39,900 nucleotides of DNA from a virus, in IMG/VR virus record IMGVR_UViG_3300050821_023945, positions 1-39,900 of that record; one strand, written 5' to 3'. This document shows positions 14,833 through 23,170 of this stretch, one piece after another. A program made the translations under genes and the position numbers. The notes beneath the pieces are model-generated. The model ran no database searches. It had not been told where the DNA came from and was given only the letters and a program-made list of their open reading frames with translations. Each line of letters starts with the position of its first letter. Position 1 is the first letter of the stretch.

Positions 14833-17336
14833 TGGCGCGAACAAGACATTCCGCGGCGGTTGATCGGGCGGTTTCGAACGCTGATCAGGATCTCGGCCTT
14901 TCGGCGAGCCCCACGCGCACGCGCGGCGGGGTTCGGACTTATCCCGGCGGGCGCGGGGTGAACTCCCAGTCCGGTGGCGTGCAGTCGCGCGTCAACGCTG
15001 TTGCTGCGCCAAGGGCTCCCAGCGGGAATCTCGAGCCGATCACCGAGTCTGTGTTCGGCGTCTCTGGCACGCCCATTACTTCCGGTTTCCTGCGCGTGCT
15101 TGAAGAGCAGAACCAGTGGCTCTACGGCCGCAACGGCGTCCGCACTTATTACGAGATGTCGGAAGGCGATGCGCAGTGCCGCGCCACTTTCGCCGCCTGC
15201 AAGCTGCCGGTAATGAGCGCGAAGTGGAAGGTGACTCCGGGGGATGTAAGGGCGACCGGTCCGGTCGCCCGTACGGCTTCGACCGGGGCGGGCAGGAGCA
15301 CTTCCGCGAAGGCTCAGGATGTTGCCGATTTCATCCAGGACGCGCTTTGGAACCTTGAATTCCAGGATGAGGCCGGGAGCTGGCACACGCAACCCTGGAG
15401 CACTGTGGTTGCGAACGCGCTCGACATGCTGGTGTATGGCTGCGCGGTCCACGAAGACGTGCACCGCATCGATGGCGACGCCATCCGGCTGCGCGCGCTG
15501 CCGGGCCGCCTGCCCATCACGTTTTATCGCTGGATCACGGCGCCGGACGGCGAAACGCTGCAATCGCTCGAGCAGTACGGGTACCGGCGCGATCAGTTCC
15601 TGAACGTGCCGCTGCCGGCCTGGAAGATCTGCCGGTTCACGTATCAGCAAAAGGGCGCAAATTTCTGGGGCATTCCGCTGTCGCGCGCCATGTGGCCCCA
15701 CTACAGGATCAAGACCGGGCTCTACCGTCTGGACGCGATCGCCTGCGAGAAGAACTCGATGGGCATTCCGACCTACCGGCTCTCAAAAGGGCACAACGCT
15801 GAGGATGACGCCGAGGCCTTGCGGTTGCTTTCGCAGATCGCCGTGCACGAGAAAACCTGCATGATTGAGTCGCCCTGCGATGCGCCCACGGACGGCTTCC
15901 GGGTTGAGGGTTACAAGGGGAGCATTCGCGATGTCTGGCCGAGTATCCTGCACCACAACCGCATGATCTCGACGGCCGCGCTCGCGCAAATGCTCGAGCT
16001 CGGGCAGGAAGGCAAGGGCGGGTCGCGCGCGCTCGGCGAATCGCACACCAAATTTTTCCAGCTTGCGGAGCAGGCGATCGCGGACCAGATCGCCGAGACC
16101 ATCACCGCGACTACGATCCGCCGCCTCGTGTATCTCAACTTCGGCGATGGCGCGCCGGTGCCGAAGCTGGTGGCGGCGAATGTGCAGGCGCGCGGGCTTG
16201 AAGAGATCGTGGATCACCTGACGGAACTGGCGAAGAACGGCCTGGTTCTGAGCACGCAGGAACTTCGCGACGGGCTTCTCTCTGAGCTCGGCCAGCCGGC
16301 CGAATCGCGCAAGGGGATCATCACCACGTTCCGCGGCGAAGTGATCGACGCCGAATCGGATAACCCGATCGGGGCGCCCCCGGCAGGGGCAGGGGCAGGG
16401 CAGCAGGAGCCAGGAGACGAGGAGCAAGAGAAGCCGGGGTCCGGGGCTCGGGGTTCGGGGTCCGGGAAGAGCAAAAGCGCCCGCGCTCGCGAGATGAGCG
16501 CCGCCGACGCAGGGGCGGCCCGCCGGGTCGCCCGCACCCGGGCGGAGGTTTCGCCGTATTGGCATCAGCCGGTGGCATCTTCCGAGAAGCACGTCGACTG
16601 GCGCGAGGTCAACGCGCATACCGACCGCACGGCCTTCTCGCTTCGCGCCGCGCTCGGCAAGGCCAAGATTCCGGTAATTCAGGCTGTGGCGCGCCAGGTG
16701 GCCGCAGGAACGTCGGAAGGCAAGCCTGCGAGCGAAGTGACGTTGAAGCACGATCAGGCCCTGGACGACGCCATTACGCCGATTGTGCAGGCCGCTTACG
16801 AAACCGCGCGCGGGCATGTGAAGGACGAAATGAACCGGCTGCGCGTGGCGAAGCATGGGCGCGTGCCGGCGATCCCCACGCTTCCGCCCACGCCGGAGCA
16901 ATCGCGGATGTTCGCCGCGAGCCCCGGGTCGCGAATTCCGAGTCCCGAGCTCGTCGCCGACGGCCTGGTGCAGAAGCTCGTGAACCATTACGGCGTCACG
17001 GCGCGATCGCTCGCCGTCGACGGCGCGGATGAGGCGGAAATCGCGGCCGGGCTGAACGATCTTTCGGATGGCTACCTCGATACGCTCGCGGGGCAGGGCG
17101 CGCGGCAATCCACCGCGCTCGGGCGCTTTGACGAGCTCGCCGGCGTCGACGACGAGGTGCAGGCGAACGGCGGGCGCTACGAGCGCTCGGAGATCCTCGA
17201 CCAGAACACTTGCGGGCCCTGCGCGGCCGGCGACGGCAATACCTGGGATTCGTTCGATGAGATCGACTGGGAGCCCGGCGACGATTGCGACGGCGGTGAC
17301 AATTGCCGGGGCACGGTGATTGCGGTGTTTGGGTAG
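14733..17336 (+). CDS. portal protein fused to gp30/F-like head morphogenesis protein
   Basis: An 867-residue product. Residues about 75-545 match the Mu gp29-type (DUF935) portal: GTPITSGFLRVLEEQNQWLY, RNGVRTYYEMSEGDAQCRA, GIPTYRLSKG. Residues about 605-867 match the gp30/SPP1 gp7-like head morphogenesis family, ending in the Cys/Asp-rich block NTCGPCAAGDGNTWDSFDEI. In Mu these are two genes. The linker consists of GGCAGG and CGGGGTC repeats (about 16380-16473) and a palindrome (16510-16537); another palindrome lies at 15246-15275. GTG 14733 and the first 33 codons fall in repeats; ATG 14832 may be the true start. The TAG stop comes from a palindrome. Confidence 0.8.
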   Translation: MTSKGKRRGLLAAFGMTGALLLSIVNSRLLAADMARTRHSAAVDRAVSNADQDLGLSASPTRTRGGVRTYPGGRGVNSQSGGVQSRVNAVAAPRAPSGNLEPITESVFGVSGTPITSGFLRVLEEQNQWLYGRNGVRTYYEMSEGDAQCRATFAACKLPVMSAKWKVTPGDVRATGPVARTASTGAGRSTSAKAQDVADFIQDALWNLEFQDEAGSWHTQPWSTVVANALDMLVYGCAVHEDVHRIDGDAIRLRALPGRLPITFYRWITAPDGETLQSLEQYGYRRDQFLNVPLPAWKICRFTYQQKGANFWGIPLSRAMWPHYRIKTGLYRLDAIACEKNSMGIPTYRLSKGHNAEDDAEALRLLSQIAVHEKTCMIESPCDAPTDGFRVEGYKGSIRDVWPSILHHNRMISTAALAQMLELGQEGKGGSRALGESHTKFFQLAEQAIADQIAETITATTIRRLVYLNFGDGAPVPKLVAANVQARGLEEIVDHLTELAKNGLVLSTQELRDGLLSELGQPAESRKGIITTFRGEVIDAESDNPIGAPPAGAGAGQQEPGDEEQEKPGSGARGSGSGKSKSARAREMSAADAGAARRVARTRAEVSPYWHQPVASSEKHVDWREVNAHTDRTAFSLRAALGKAKIPVIQAVARQVAAGTSEGKPASEVTLKHDQALDDAITPIVQAAYETARGHVKDEMNRLRVAKHGRVPAIPTLPPTPEQSRMFAASPGSRIPSPELVADGLVQKLVNHYGVTARSLAVDGADEAEIAAGLNDLSDGYLDTLAGQGARQSTALGRFDELAGVDDEVQANGGRYERSEILDQNTCGPCAAGDGNTWDSFDEIDWEPGDDCDGGDNCRGTVIAVFG
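15246..15275. repeat. palindromic repeat in the portal gene
   Basis: Arms GCGACCGG and CCGGTCGC, in frame, read as RATGPVART. Confidence 0.85.
16380..16537. repeat. repeat-built linker of the portal fusion
   Basis: GGCAGG runs, CGGGGTC/CGGGGCT heptads (16434-16473) and a palindrome (16510-16537) encode the junction between the two domains. Confidence 0.75.
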
Positions 17337-17415
17337 GGGCGAGCCGGCGGGCAGGCGAGCCGGCGGGCAGGCGAGCCGGCGGGGTACGGGCGACCCGGCG
17401 GGTCGCCCCTACGGA
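17334..17415. repeat. palindrome-derived cluster
   Basis: Begins at the TAG stop of the portal fusion; three GGCGAGCCGGCGGG half units, then a full palindrome. Confidence 0.85.
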
Positions 17416-17421
17416 TAAATT

Positions 17422-17997
17422 ATGCTTCGTTTCACGCTCACAGTTCGCGGCACGGAAAAGATCGACTTCGCGATCTCGGGCCTCGTCGCCCAGATCCGCG
17501 ACTGGCGCGAGCTTTGGCCTCGGGTCACGGATCTGATCGAATCGCGCATCATGCGGCCTCAGTTCGAGTCGCGCGGCATCCGGGGCAGCGGGATCTGGGC
17601 GGGGTACAAGCGCACGTATTCGCGGGCCAAGGTCGAAGGCGAGCCCGCGAGCCTGCGCGCCGATGACCGGCTTTACGATTCGCTGATCGGCCACACGGGC
17701 GACACGGTGGAAGACTACCAGCCCTTGAGCATGCGCTTTGGCACCAGCGTCCCTTACGCGATTTATCACCAGATGGGCACGCGCAAGATGGCGCAACGGC
17801 CGATCTTCGATTTCCAGCCGGACGATAACCGCGCCATCGCTTCCATGATGACGGCTACCGCCAGGAATTACGCCCGGAGGCTAGGGTTCAAAATTCTCGG
17901 GCAGGCCGGGCGCGACGTTACAGGACCTGAAGCGCTGCAGGCCGGCGCCGCGGCGCTCGCGGGCGGGGCTGGCGCTTCGCTCGGTTCGTTTTTGTAG
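17422..17997 (+). CDS. virion morphogenesis protein, Mu gpG-like
   Basis: A 191-residue head/tail completion protein. The family core is clear: long N-terminal helix (IDFAISGLVAQIRDWRELWP), GIWAGYKRTYSRAK, RLYDSLIG, and FGTSVPYAIYHQMGTRKMAQR. Proteins of this family join or finish the tail-head interface. The gene lies between two palindrome clusters: 17334-17415 upstream, and one that supplies its TAG stop (17995-17997) and continues to about 18092. Confidence 0.82.
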   Translation: MLRFTLTVRGTEKIDFAISGLVAQIRDWRELWPRVTDLIESRIMRPQFESRGIRGSGIWAGYKRTYSRAKVEGEPASLRADDRLYDSLIGHTGDTVEDYQPLSMRFGTSVPYAIYHQMGTRKMAQRPIFDFQPDDNRAIASMMTATARNYARRLGFKILGQAGRDVTGPEALQAGAAALAGGAGASLGSFL

Positions 17998-18092
17998 GGG
18001 CGACCCGGCGGGTCGCCCGTACGGCAACGGCGGGTCGCCCGTACGGCAATCCGGCGGGTCGCCCGTACGGCAATCCGGCGGGTCGCCCGTAC
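17994..18092. repeat. palindrome with tandem half units
   Basis: A full palindrome containing the TAG stop of the gpG-like gene, then three CGGCGGGTCGCCCGTACG half units at 21-23 bp spacing. Confidence 0.88.
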
Positions 18093-18133
18093 GACTTTTG
18101 GAAGGAGCCCGCGAGGGCGAGAGGAGAGTAGGA

Positions 18134-18240
18134 AATGCGAATGATGAATGATGAACAGGGAACGATGAACCGTCTCAAGAGGCTGGCGATGGGGCTGCTT
18201 TGTTCAGCATTCATCGTTCTGACTTCTGCATTGGCTTCTG
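18134..18240. repeat. heptad hairpin over a signal peptide
   Basis: GAATGAT/GAACNNN heptads (18134-18170) face GTTCNNN/ATTCATC heptads (about 18200-18240). The whole element is the leader-coding segment of the 18135 gene. Confidence 0.75.
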
Positions 18241-19022
18241 CCCAATCGCCGCAGATCACGTTCTACCAGACCACGGCGATCTACCCTTACCCGGTGATCT
18301 CCACGCTCGCCTGGGGCGGCACTCAATTGAACGTGGCGGCTACCACGCAGAGCTTCATTGTGCAGAACACCGGCACGGCTACGGCCTCCACGGTGGTGGT
18401 GGCGATTTCCACGGGCAATACGGGAGACTTCTCGCTGACCACGTCCCCCGCTACAAACTGCGGCGGGTCGCTCACCGTCAACGCCACCTGCACGGTCACG
18501 GTGACCTTCACGCCGGCGGCTACCGGGTCGCGCTCAAGCGAAGTGCTGGTGTCAGGCTCGAACTTCACCTCGGCGTCACTGCCGATCACCGGCATCGGGA
18601 TCTCGCTGGTGCCGCCCACCCCGAGCGCCAACTACACTCTCGGCTGCACGGGCGCCTTGACCTCGACGGGCACGGATTACCTATTCATGGCGGGAGGCAC
18701 CACCAGCGCCTGCAGCACGAACACGTCGGCCGCCACGGGCTTTGCCCTGACTTCCGGCGGCTATCTCGAAAACCTGTTCGTCACGGTCAATCACGTTGTG
18801 ACCACGGGGACGGATACCTATACGGTCCTCGATTGTTCGGGCGCTTCATGCACGCCGACGTCCACGGGAATCACCTGCACGATCACGGGCGCAAGCGCGC
18901 TCTCCTGCAAGGACGTGACGCACAGCTACCTGGCACTGGCGGGAGACTGGATCACGATTTCGGTGGCCACGTCGGGCGCGAGTGCCGCGACCGTTCCGAT
19001 CGCGTCTCTCGAAAAACACTAG
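18135..19022 (+). CDS. secreted-type protein with Hydin/ASPM-type Ig-like domain
   Basis: A 295-residue protein. The leader (about 1-36, GLLCSAFIVLTSALASA) looks like a signal peptide. Residues about 65-155 match the ASPM/SPD-2/Hydin beta-sandwich type (VVVAISTGNTGDFSLTT, CGGSLTVNATCTVTVTFTP, GSRSSEVLVSG) common in secreted Acidobacteriota proteins. The C-terminal half (about 165-295) is a Cys-paired, Thr-rich beta domain. GAGGAGAG 18121-18128 supports ATG 18135. The leader DNA is a pair of inverted heptad arrays (GAATGAT-type left, GTTCNNN right). It is not a known Mu morphogenesis gene: a cargo gene, or an envelope or virion adhesin. Confidence 0.65.
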   Translation: MRMMNDEQGTMNRLKRLAMGLLCSAFIVLTSALASAQSPQITFYQTTAIYPYPVISTLAWGGTQLNVAATTQSFIVQNTGTATASTVVVAISTGNTGDFSLTTSPATNCGGSLTVNATCTVTVTFTPAATGSRSSEVLVSGSNFTSASLPITGIGISLVPPTPSANYTLGCTGALTSTGTDYLFMAGGTTSACSTNTSAATGFALTSGGYLENLFVTVNHVVTTGTDTYTVLDCSGASCTPTSTGITCTITGASALSCKDVTHSYLALAGDWITISVATSGASAATVPIASLEKH

Positions 19023-19029
19023 AAGCCTT

Positions 19030-19180
19030 TGACCACAAAGGACACAGAGAAAATGCGGCACGGAGAGACACGGAGAATGAAACTCGAAACCCGAAATTCG
19101 AAACTCGGTCTGTTGCTCTGTGCCCTCTGCGCGCTCTGTGGCGGCCGGGCGTTTGCCGCGGGGCCAAATCCCGAGCCCCT
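19030..19180. repeat. nested repeat element over a signal peptide
   Basis: CACAGAG/CACGGAG-type units face CTCTGTG/CTCTGCG units; inside are AACTCGA/AACCCGA heptads; CCCGAGC-type units follow. Spans the leader of the 19077 gene. Confidence 0.7.
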
Positions 19181-22100
19181 GGCTCCGAACCCGGCCTTCC
19201 GTATTTCGGCGCATGGCCACGGCGACTTTGAAGTCTCCGCGCCCGATCCCACCAGCACGCCGGGGAACGCGAGCCAGGTCTCCACGGTGGTCTTCAACGC
19301 CAGCGCCAACGCGATCAACATCGTGGCCGGCAGCTTCACGCCCACCAGTCGCACGCCGGGGAATATCGACCAGGTGTTTACGTCGATCTTCAACGCGGCG
19401 AATAACGCCATCCAGGTGGATTGTCTCTCGGGCTGCGGTGCGTCTTTCCCGAATCAGAGCGCGAACGTGTTTTTCTCCGGGCCCTCGAGCGGCGGATCGG
19501 CGGCGCCCGCGTTCCGCGCCATCGTGGCAGCGGACATCCCGACGTTGAATCAAAACACGACGGGCACGGCGGCCGGGCTGGCCGGCAGTCAGAGCGCGAA
19601 TTTGTTTTATTCCGGACCGTCCAGTGGGTTGGCGGCGACGGCTACATTTCGCGCCATCACCGAGCTTGATATTGTCTCGGCGCTCGCGACGGCTCCCGTG
19701 ATCGCTAACCCTTTGGGACCCACGGCGACCGGAGCCACTTATGTGATCGACGGCGTGACCTACGCAAACATGAACGCTTTTCTGGCCGGTTACACGGGCG
19801 GCCAGGTGGCCAACGTGATTGAGGCCAACTGCGCGAATGAGACCGGGGCGAACGCCTGGAGCACGAATCCCTGGGCGGTGATTTCCTGGCTGCACCTGAC
19901 CATCAAGGCCAGCAAGACCGCTTGCCAGTCGAATGTGCAGGTGGTGGTTTCCGGCGGCGGCCTGGAGCCGGAAGGCCAGGAAGGCAACCTGACAGGCTCG
20001 AACACTGGCGGCGTGGCCCTGGACGCGGGCTCGGGATTCCCGACCCGGATTGCCAACCCCTTCCTGACGCCCACCTTCGCCGCCGGCGGCGTGGCCTCGG
20101 CCTACGTCGAGTACACCTACCGCACGGCGGCCGGGACGCACAGCGAAGTCTCGCCGGAGTTCCACTGCACCTCTACCACTTGCGTGATTTCGGCTTTTCC
20201 CGCGCCGCTCGCCGGCGCTTCACAGGTGGCTCTCTATAACATCTACGTGGGAGCGACGAGTGGATCCGAGAAATGGCTCGCCACCATCAAGCCCTCGCAA
20301 TTGCCCTATACGATCTCGACCACAACGGGGACGGGGACCTTTCCGCCGCACACGAACAACACCGGTGACCTGGTGGTGATCCTGGGGCCGAACACCTGCT
20401 CTACGCTCGTGGGCTGCACGCCTTCCGATCCCTCGCAGAAAAACGCGGTCTTTGGTGTGAAGGTGGGTTCAAGCACTTCCACGCTTTACCTGGACGCGGC
20501 CAGCGGATCGCCGGCCGTGGCCTACGCGGCGGGGTGCCTGTCGAACGATGACGGCGAAGAGCTTTCGGGCGCCTACCACGTTGTGTGCAGGGACGCGGCC
20601 ACCTACGGTACGGCGTACGAGGGCAATGACGGGCAGCTCGCGGCCATCAACTCGTCCATGGTGGGCGTGCAGGGGGCGCAGGCGCAAGGGTCGCTCGCTA
20701 CTTGCGGCGGCCAGACTCCGGGCACGGGCAACACGCCGTGCGAGCCGGGCGGCTACGGGCCTTACTGGATCGCTGGCACCGTCTACGCGGTGAACAACTA
20801 CATCATCGACAACAACAGTCCTCCCCACTATCAATTGGTGACCGCGTGCGCAGGAAACTGCACTTCTGGCTCAGGCTCGGCCGGAACGACCGAGCCGACC
20901 TTTAGTACCTCGGGCGGCGCCGTGAACGACGGCACCAATTGCCCGTCTTCATGCGGAGCAAACTACGTGACCTGGACCGACCAGGGCGCCGTGCCGGCCT
21001 TGCAGAACCACTGGTCCGGGGCGGGGACGTGGCACTGGGCGCACATTGTGGACGATCAGGCGCCCATCCGGCAGATCGGCGGAGACCCGGGATCGAGCTC
21101 CACGCCGGACAGCGCCGGCGGAAATTACGTCTACAGTTCGGTGTCGGAGTCCTGCGCGGACGCGAACGGGGTGGGCCAGGGCCGTAACACTCCGATCTCG
21201 AACATCCATGGTGAAAAGGCCGCGAACCAGACCGGGCAGACGGGTCCGGCCGTGACGAACAAGGACACCGTCGACGTGGTGGGATGCTCCGGCATTGTGG
21301 TGACCAACATCCAGGGCCAGCAGGCTACGGCCGTAGCCTTTGACGCCAACACCTACGGCACGGTGATTGACGCCCAGGCGGTTTCGTCCGGGGTCTGCCC
21401 GCTCACCGACGCCATGGAGGGAATCACCTGCTCGAGTACTCCAACGGCCTTCTCGACATTTACGACCCTCGGCTTCTACGCGAGTGGCCCCACGGTGGGC
21501 GAGTACTTCTCGCCGCAATTGCCCGGCACGCTCGCGGGCATCGGGCTTGGCCTTGATCCCACGGCGATCCGATTGGCGGATGAATTCAACCAGGGAAGCA
21601 CGTCGAGCGGAGGCATCGGGTCATTGCAGTGGGCCCTCTCGCAGATCGTGGGCACTACCACGGCCGTTACTTACGCGGGCGGCACGGCGCCGAACATCGG
21701 CGTGCTGACGATCACCGACCAGGCCGTCAGTGGGGACGGGGGGGACATCACGTTCGGCACGGGCGGCAGGGCGGCCTTCGGCAACATGACCACGCCGTGG
21801 GATTCGTTCTGGATTTTCGAGCTGCCGCAGTCCACGAACGTCGCGATGCGCATCGGGTACTTCACCGGGCCGAACACAGCGGTGGTGCCGCCGGACGGCT
21901 TCTATTTGCGCTTCGACACCAACCTGAGCGATACGAACTTCGAGGTTTGCAAGAACACTTCGAGCGGCGGGGAATCGTGTTCGAGCTACGGCAGCGCGCC
22001 CTCAACCTCGACCTTTTACCGGCTCCGAATCCGGAATATTACCAGCGGCGCGCCCACTACGCCGGCCATCGGAGTGAGCCTTTACAGCGCCGGGTCTCTC

Positions 22101-22265
22101 GTGGGATCAGAGCTGACCATTTGCAACAACGCCGGATGCACGATCGATGCCGCGCCCACTACGAATGCGATTTCCCCGGGGGCTGAGGTGGTGGCCTACA
22201 CGGGCAGCGCCCAGGCGTTGAAGTTGGATGCATTCTACTTCTCGGCAACAGGCTTGACGCGATAG
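19077..22265 (+). CDS. large secreted-type tail-spike/fibre-like protein
   Basis: Product of 1062 residues from ATG 19077 (TTG 19029 is an alternative). The leader KLGLLLCALCALCGGRAFA resembles a signal peptide and is encoded by repeats. Next come two copies of a fibre-type repeat (NVFFSGPSSGGSAAPAFRAI, then NLFYSGPSSGLAATATFRAI), as in phage tail fibres. A beta-rich middle with a YTYRTAAGTHSEVSPE segment follows, then an aromatic adhesion-like module (nt about 20757-20997) and a beta-helix-like stretch. The C-terminal 250 residues (ITFGTGGRAAFGNMTTPWDS on) look like a jelly roll. Likely a receptor- or glycan-binding spike; enzymatic activity is not evident. Confidence 0.65.
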   Translation: MKLETRNSKLGLLLCALCALCGGRAFAAGPNPEPLAPNPAFRISAHGHGDFEVSAPDPTSTPGNASQVSTVVFNASANAINIVAGSFTPTSRTPGNIDQVFTSIFNAANNAIQVDCLSGCGASFPNQSANVFFSGPSSGGSAAPAFRAIVAADIPTLNQNTTGTAAGLAGSQSANLFYSGPSSGLAATATFRAITELDIVSALATAPVIANPLGPTATGATYVIDGVTYANMNAFLAGYTGGQVANVIEANCANETGANAWSTNPWAVISWLHLTIKASKTACQSNVQVVVSGGGLEPEGQEGNLTGSNTGGVALDAGSGFPTRIANPFLTPTFAAGGVASAYVEYTYRTAAGTHSEVSPEFHCTSTTCVISAFPAPLAGASQVALYNIYVGATSGSEKWLATIKPSQLPYTISTTTGTGTFPPHTNNTGDLVVILGPNTCSTLVGCTPSDPSQKNAVFGVKVGSSTSTLYLDAASGSPAVAYAAGCLSNDDGEELSGAYHVVCRDAATYGTAYEGNDGQLAAINSSMVGVQGAQAQGSLATCGGQTPGTGNTPCEPGGYGPYWIAGTVYAVNNYIIDNNSPPHYQLVTACAGNCTSGSGSAGTTEPTFSTSGGAVNDGTNCPSSCGANYVTWTDQGAVPALQNHWSGAGTWHWAHIVDDQAPIRQIGGDPGSSSTPDSAGGNYVYSSVSESCADANGVGQGRNTPISNIHGEKAANQTGQTGPAVTNKDTVDVVGCSGIVVTNIQGQQATAVAFDANTYGTVIDAQAVSSGVCPLTDAMEGITCSSTPTAFSTFTTLGFYASGPTVGEYFSPQLPGTLAGIGLGLDPTAIRLADEFNQGSTSSGGIGSLQWALSQIVGTTTAVTYAGGTAPNIGVLTITDQAVSGDGGDITFGTGGRAAFGNMTTPWDSFWIFELPQSTNVAMRIGYFTGPNTAVVPPDGFYLRFDTNLSDTNFEVCKNTSSGGESCSSYGSAPSTSTFYRLRIRNITSGAPTTPAIGVSLYSAGSLVGSELTICNNAGCTIDAAPTTNAISPGAEVVAYTGSAQALKLDAFYFSATGLTR

Positions 22266-22277
22266 TTGGTAGTAGGA

Positions 22278-22302
22278 TGGTGCGGGCAGGTAGTCTGCAC
22301 CA
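22278..22302 (+). promoter_or_regulatory. small hairpin in the 22266-22371 spacer
   Basis: TGGTGC (22278-22283) pairs with GCACCA (22297-22302), loop 13 bases, followed by an A-rich rather than T-rich run. It lies 69 bases before the next ATG. Function unknown; it does not look like a terminator. Confidence 0.25.
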
Positions 22303-22371
22303 ATCAAAAAAAGAAAGGCAGGAAAGACCGGGAGCAGCGCGCCTGCACTACCCAAGTTGGAGGATTTTTCC

Positions 22372-23085
22372 ATGTTGAAAAGTTGGAAGTTTGCGGTGTT
22401 GATTCTGGCCCTTGTGGCAAGTTCCGTGGGAGCCCAGGCGCAGCGCTCGGGCGGCGCCCACGGCCTGACAGCCCCGATCTATTGCTATCCCTGCCTGTTC
22501 TACGGCGGGGACTTCAACGGGACCAGCTCGAACGCTAATGGCACAGCCAACGAGGATTCGGGTGGCGCGCAAGCGGCCACGTTTGTTCCGTTCATCGTCC
22601 CCGCCGGCCAGACGTGGACGGTAACCGGGCTTTTCACGAATGATATCGCCGATGGGTTTGACGGCATCGATCCGGCGCAGGCCCAGTGGTCCATTTCAAG
22701 CGGTGTGGGACTTGCCCAGGCAGGCACGGTGGTCGCCTCGGGAACCAATCCGGCGAGCTTCAACCCCACCGGGCGCACTTACGAAACTTTCAATGAATAC
22801 ACCACGCTGGTGAAGTTTGAGCCGACAGGCTACGTGACGCTCGCGAGCGGCCAGTACTGGCTGACGGTGGTGCCGGTCTGCAGCAACACAAACCGGGAGT
22901 GCGACGTCGCCCAGTACTTCATCTCGAACACGCAGGAGCTGAACAAGTACGGGCCCACGGAGCCAGGCTCGCAGTCCTACGTGAACTCGTCCACCTTCAA
23001 CCTGGATTACACACCGGCATGCGACGTGATCTCGTTCGGGTGCCAGGCGTTCAGCGCGGGCGTTCTTGGAACCGCTTCGGAGTAA
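22372..23085 (+). CDS. secreted protein of unknown function
   Basis: A 237-residue protein. The N terminus MLKSWKFAVLILALVASSVG followed by AQAQ is a good signal peptide with an Ala-x-Ala site. The mature part is beta-rich (FVPFIVPAGQTWTVTGLF, GYVTLASGQYWLTVVPVC) with several cysteines, like secreted structural proteins of soil bacteria. GGAGG at 22359-22363, eight bases before ATG 22372, settles the start. It is the third secreted-type gene in a row between the gpG-like and gpI-like genes. Unlike its neighbours, its leader is not built from short repeats. Confidence 0.65.
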   Translation: MLKSWKFAVLILALVASSVGAQAQRSGGAHGLTAPIYCYPCLFYGGDFNGTSSNANGTANEDSGGAQAATFVPFIVPAGQTWTVTGLFTNDIADGFDGIDPAQAQWSISSGVGLAQAGTVVASGTNPASFNPTGRTYETFNEYTTLVKFEPTGYVTLASGQYWLTVVPVCSNTNRECDVAQYFISNTQELNKYGPTEPGSQSYVNSSTFNLDYTPACDVISFGCQAFSAGVLGTASE

Positions 23086-23170
23086 TTAGTGATTGGGTGA
23101 TCGGGTGATTGGCGATTGCAAGGCCTTTCACCCGGTCACCGGGAAATTGACTCATTGAGGGATTGAGGGA
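23086..23170. repeat. octamer repeats in the spacer before gpI
   Basis: GTGATTGG/GTGATCGG units, a TTTCACCCGG core, then ATTGACTC/ATTGAGGG units up to the ATG of the protease gene. Confidence 0.75.
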
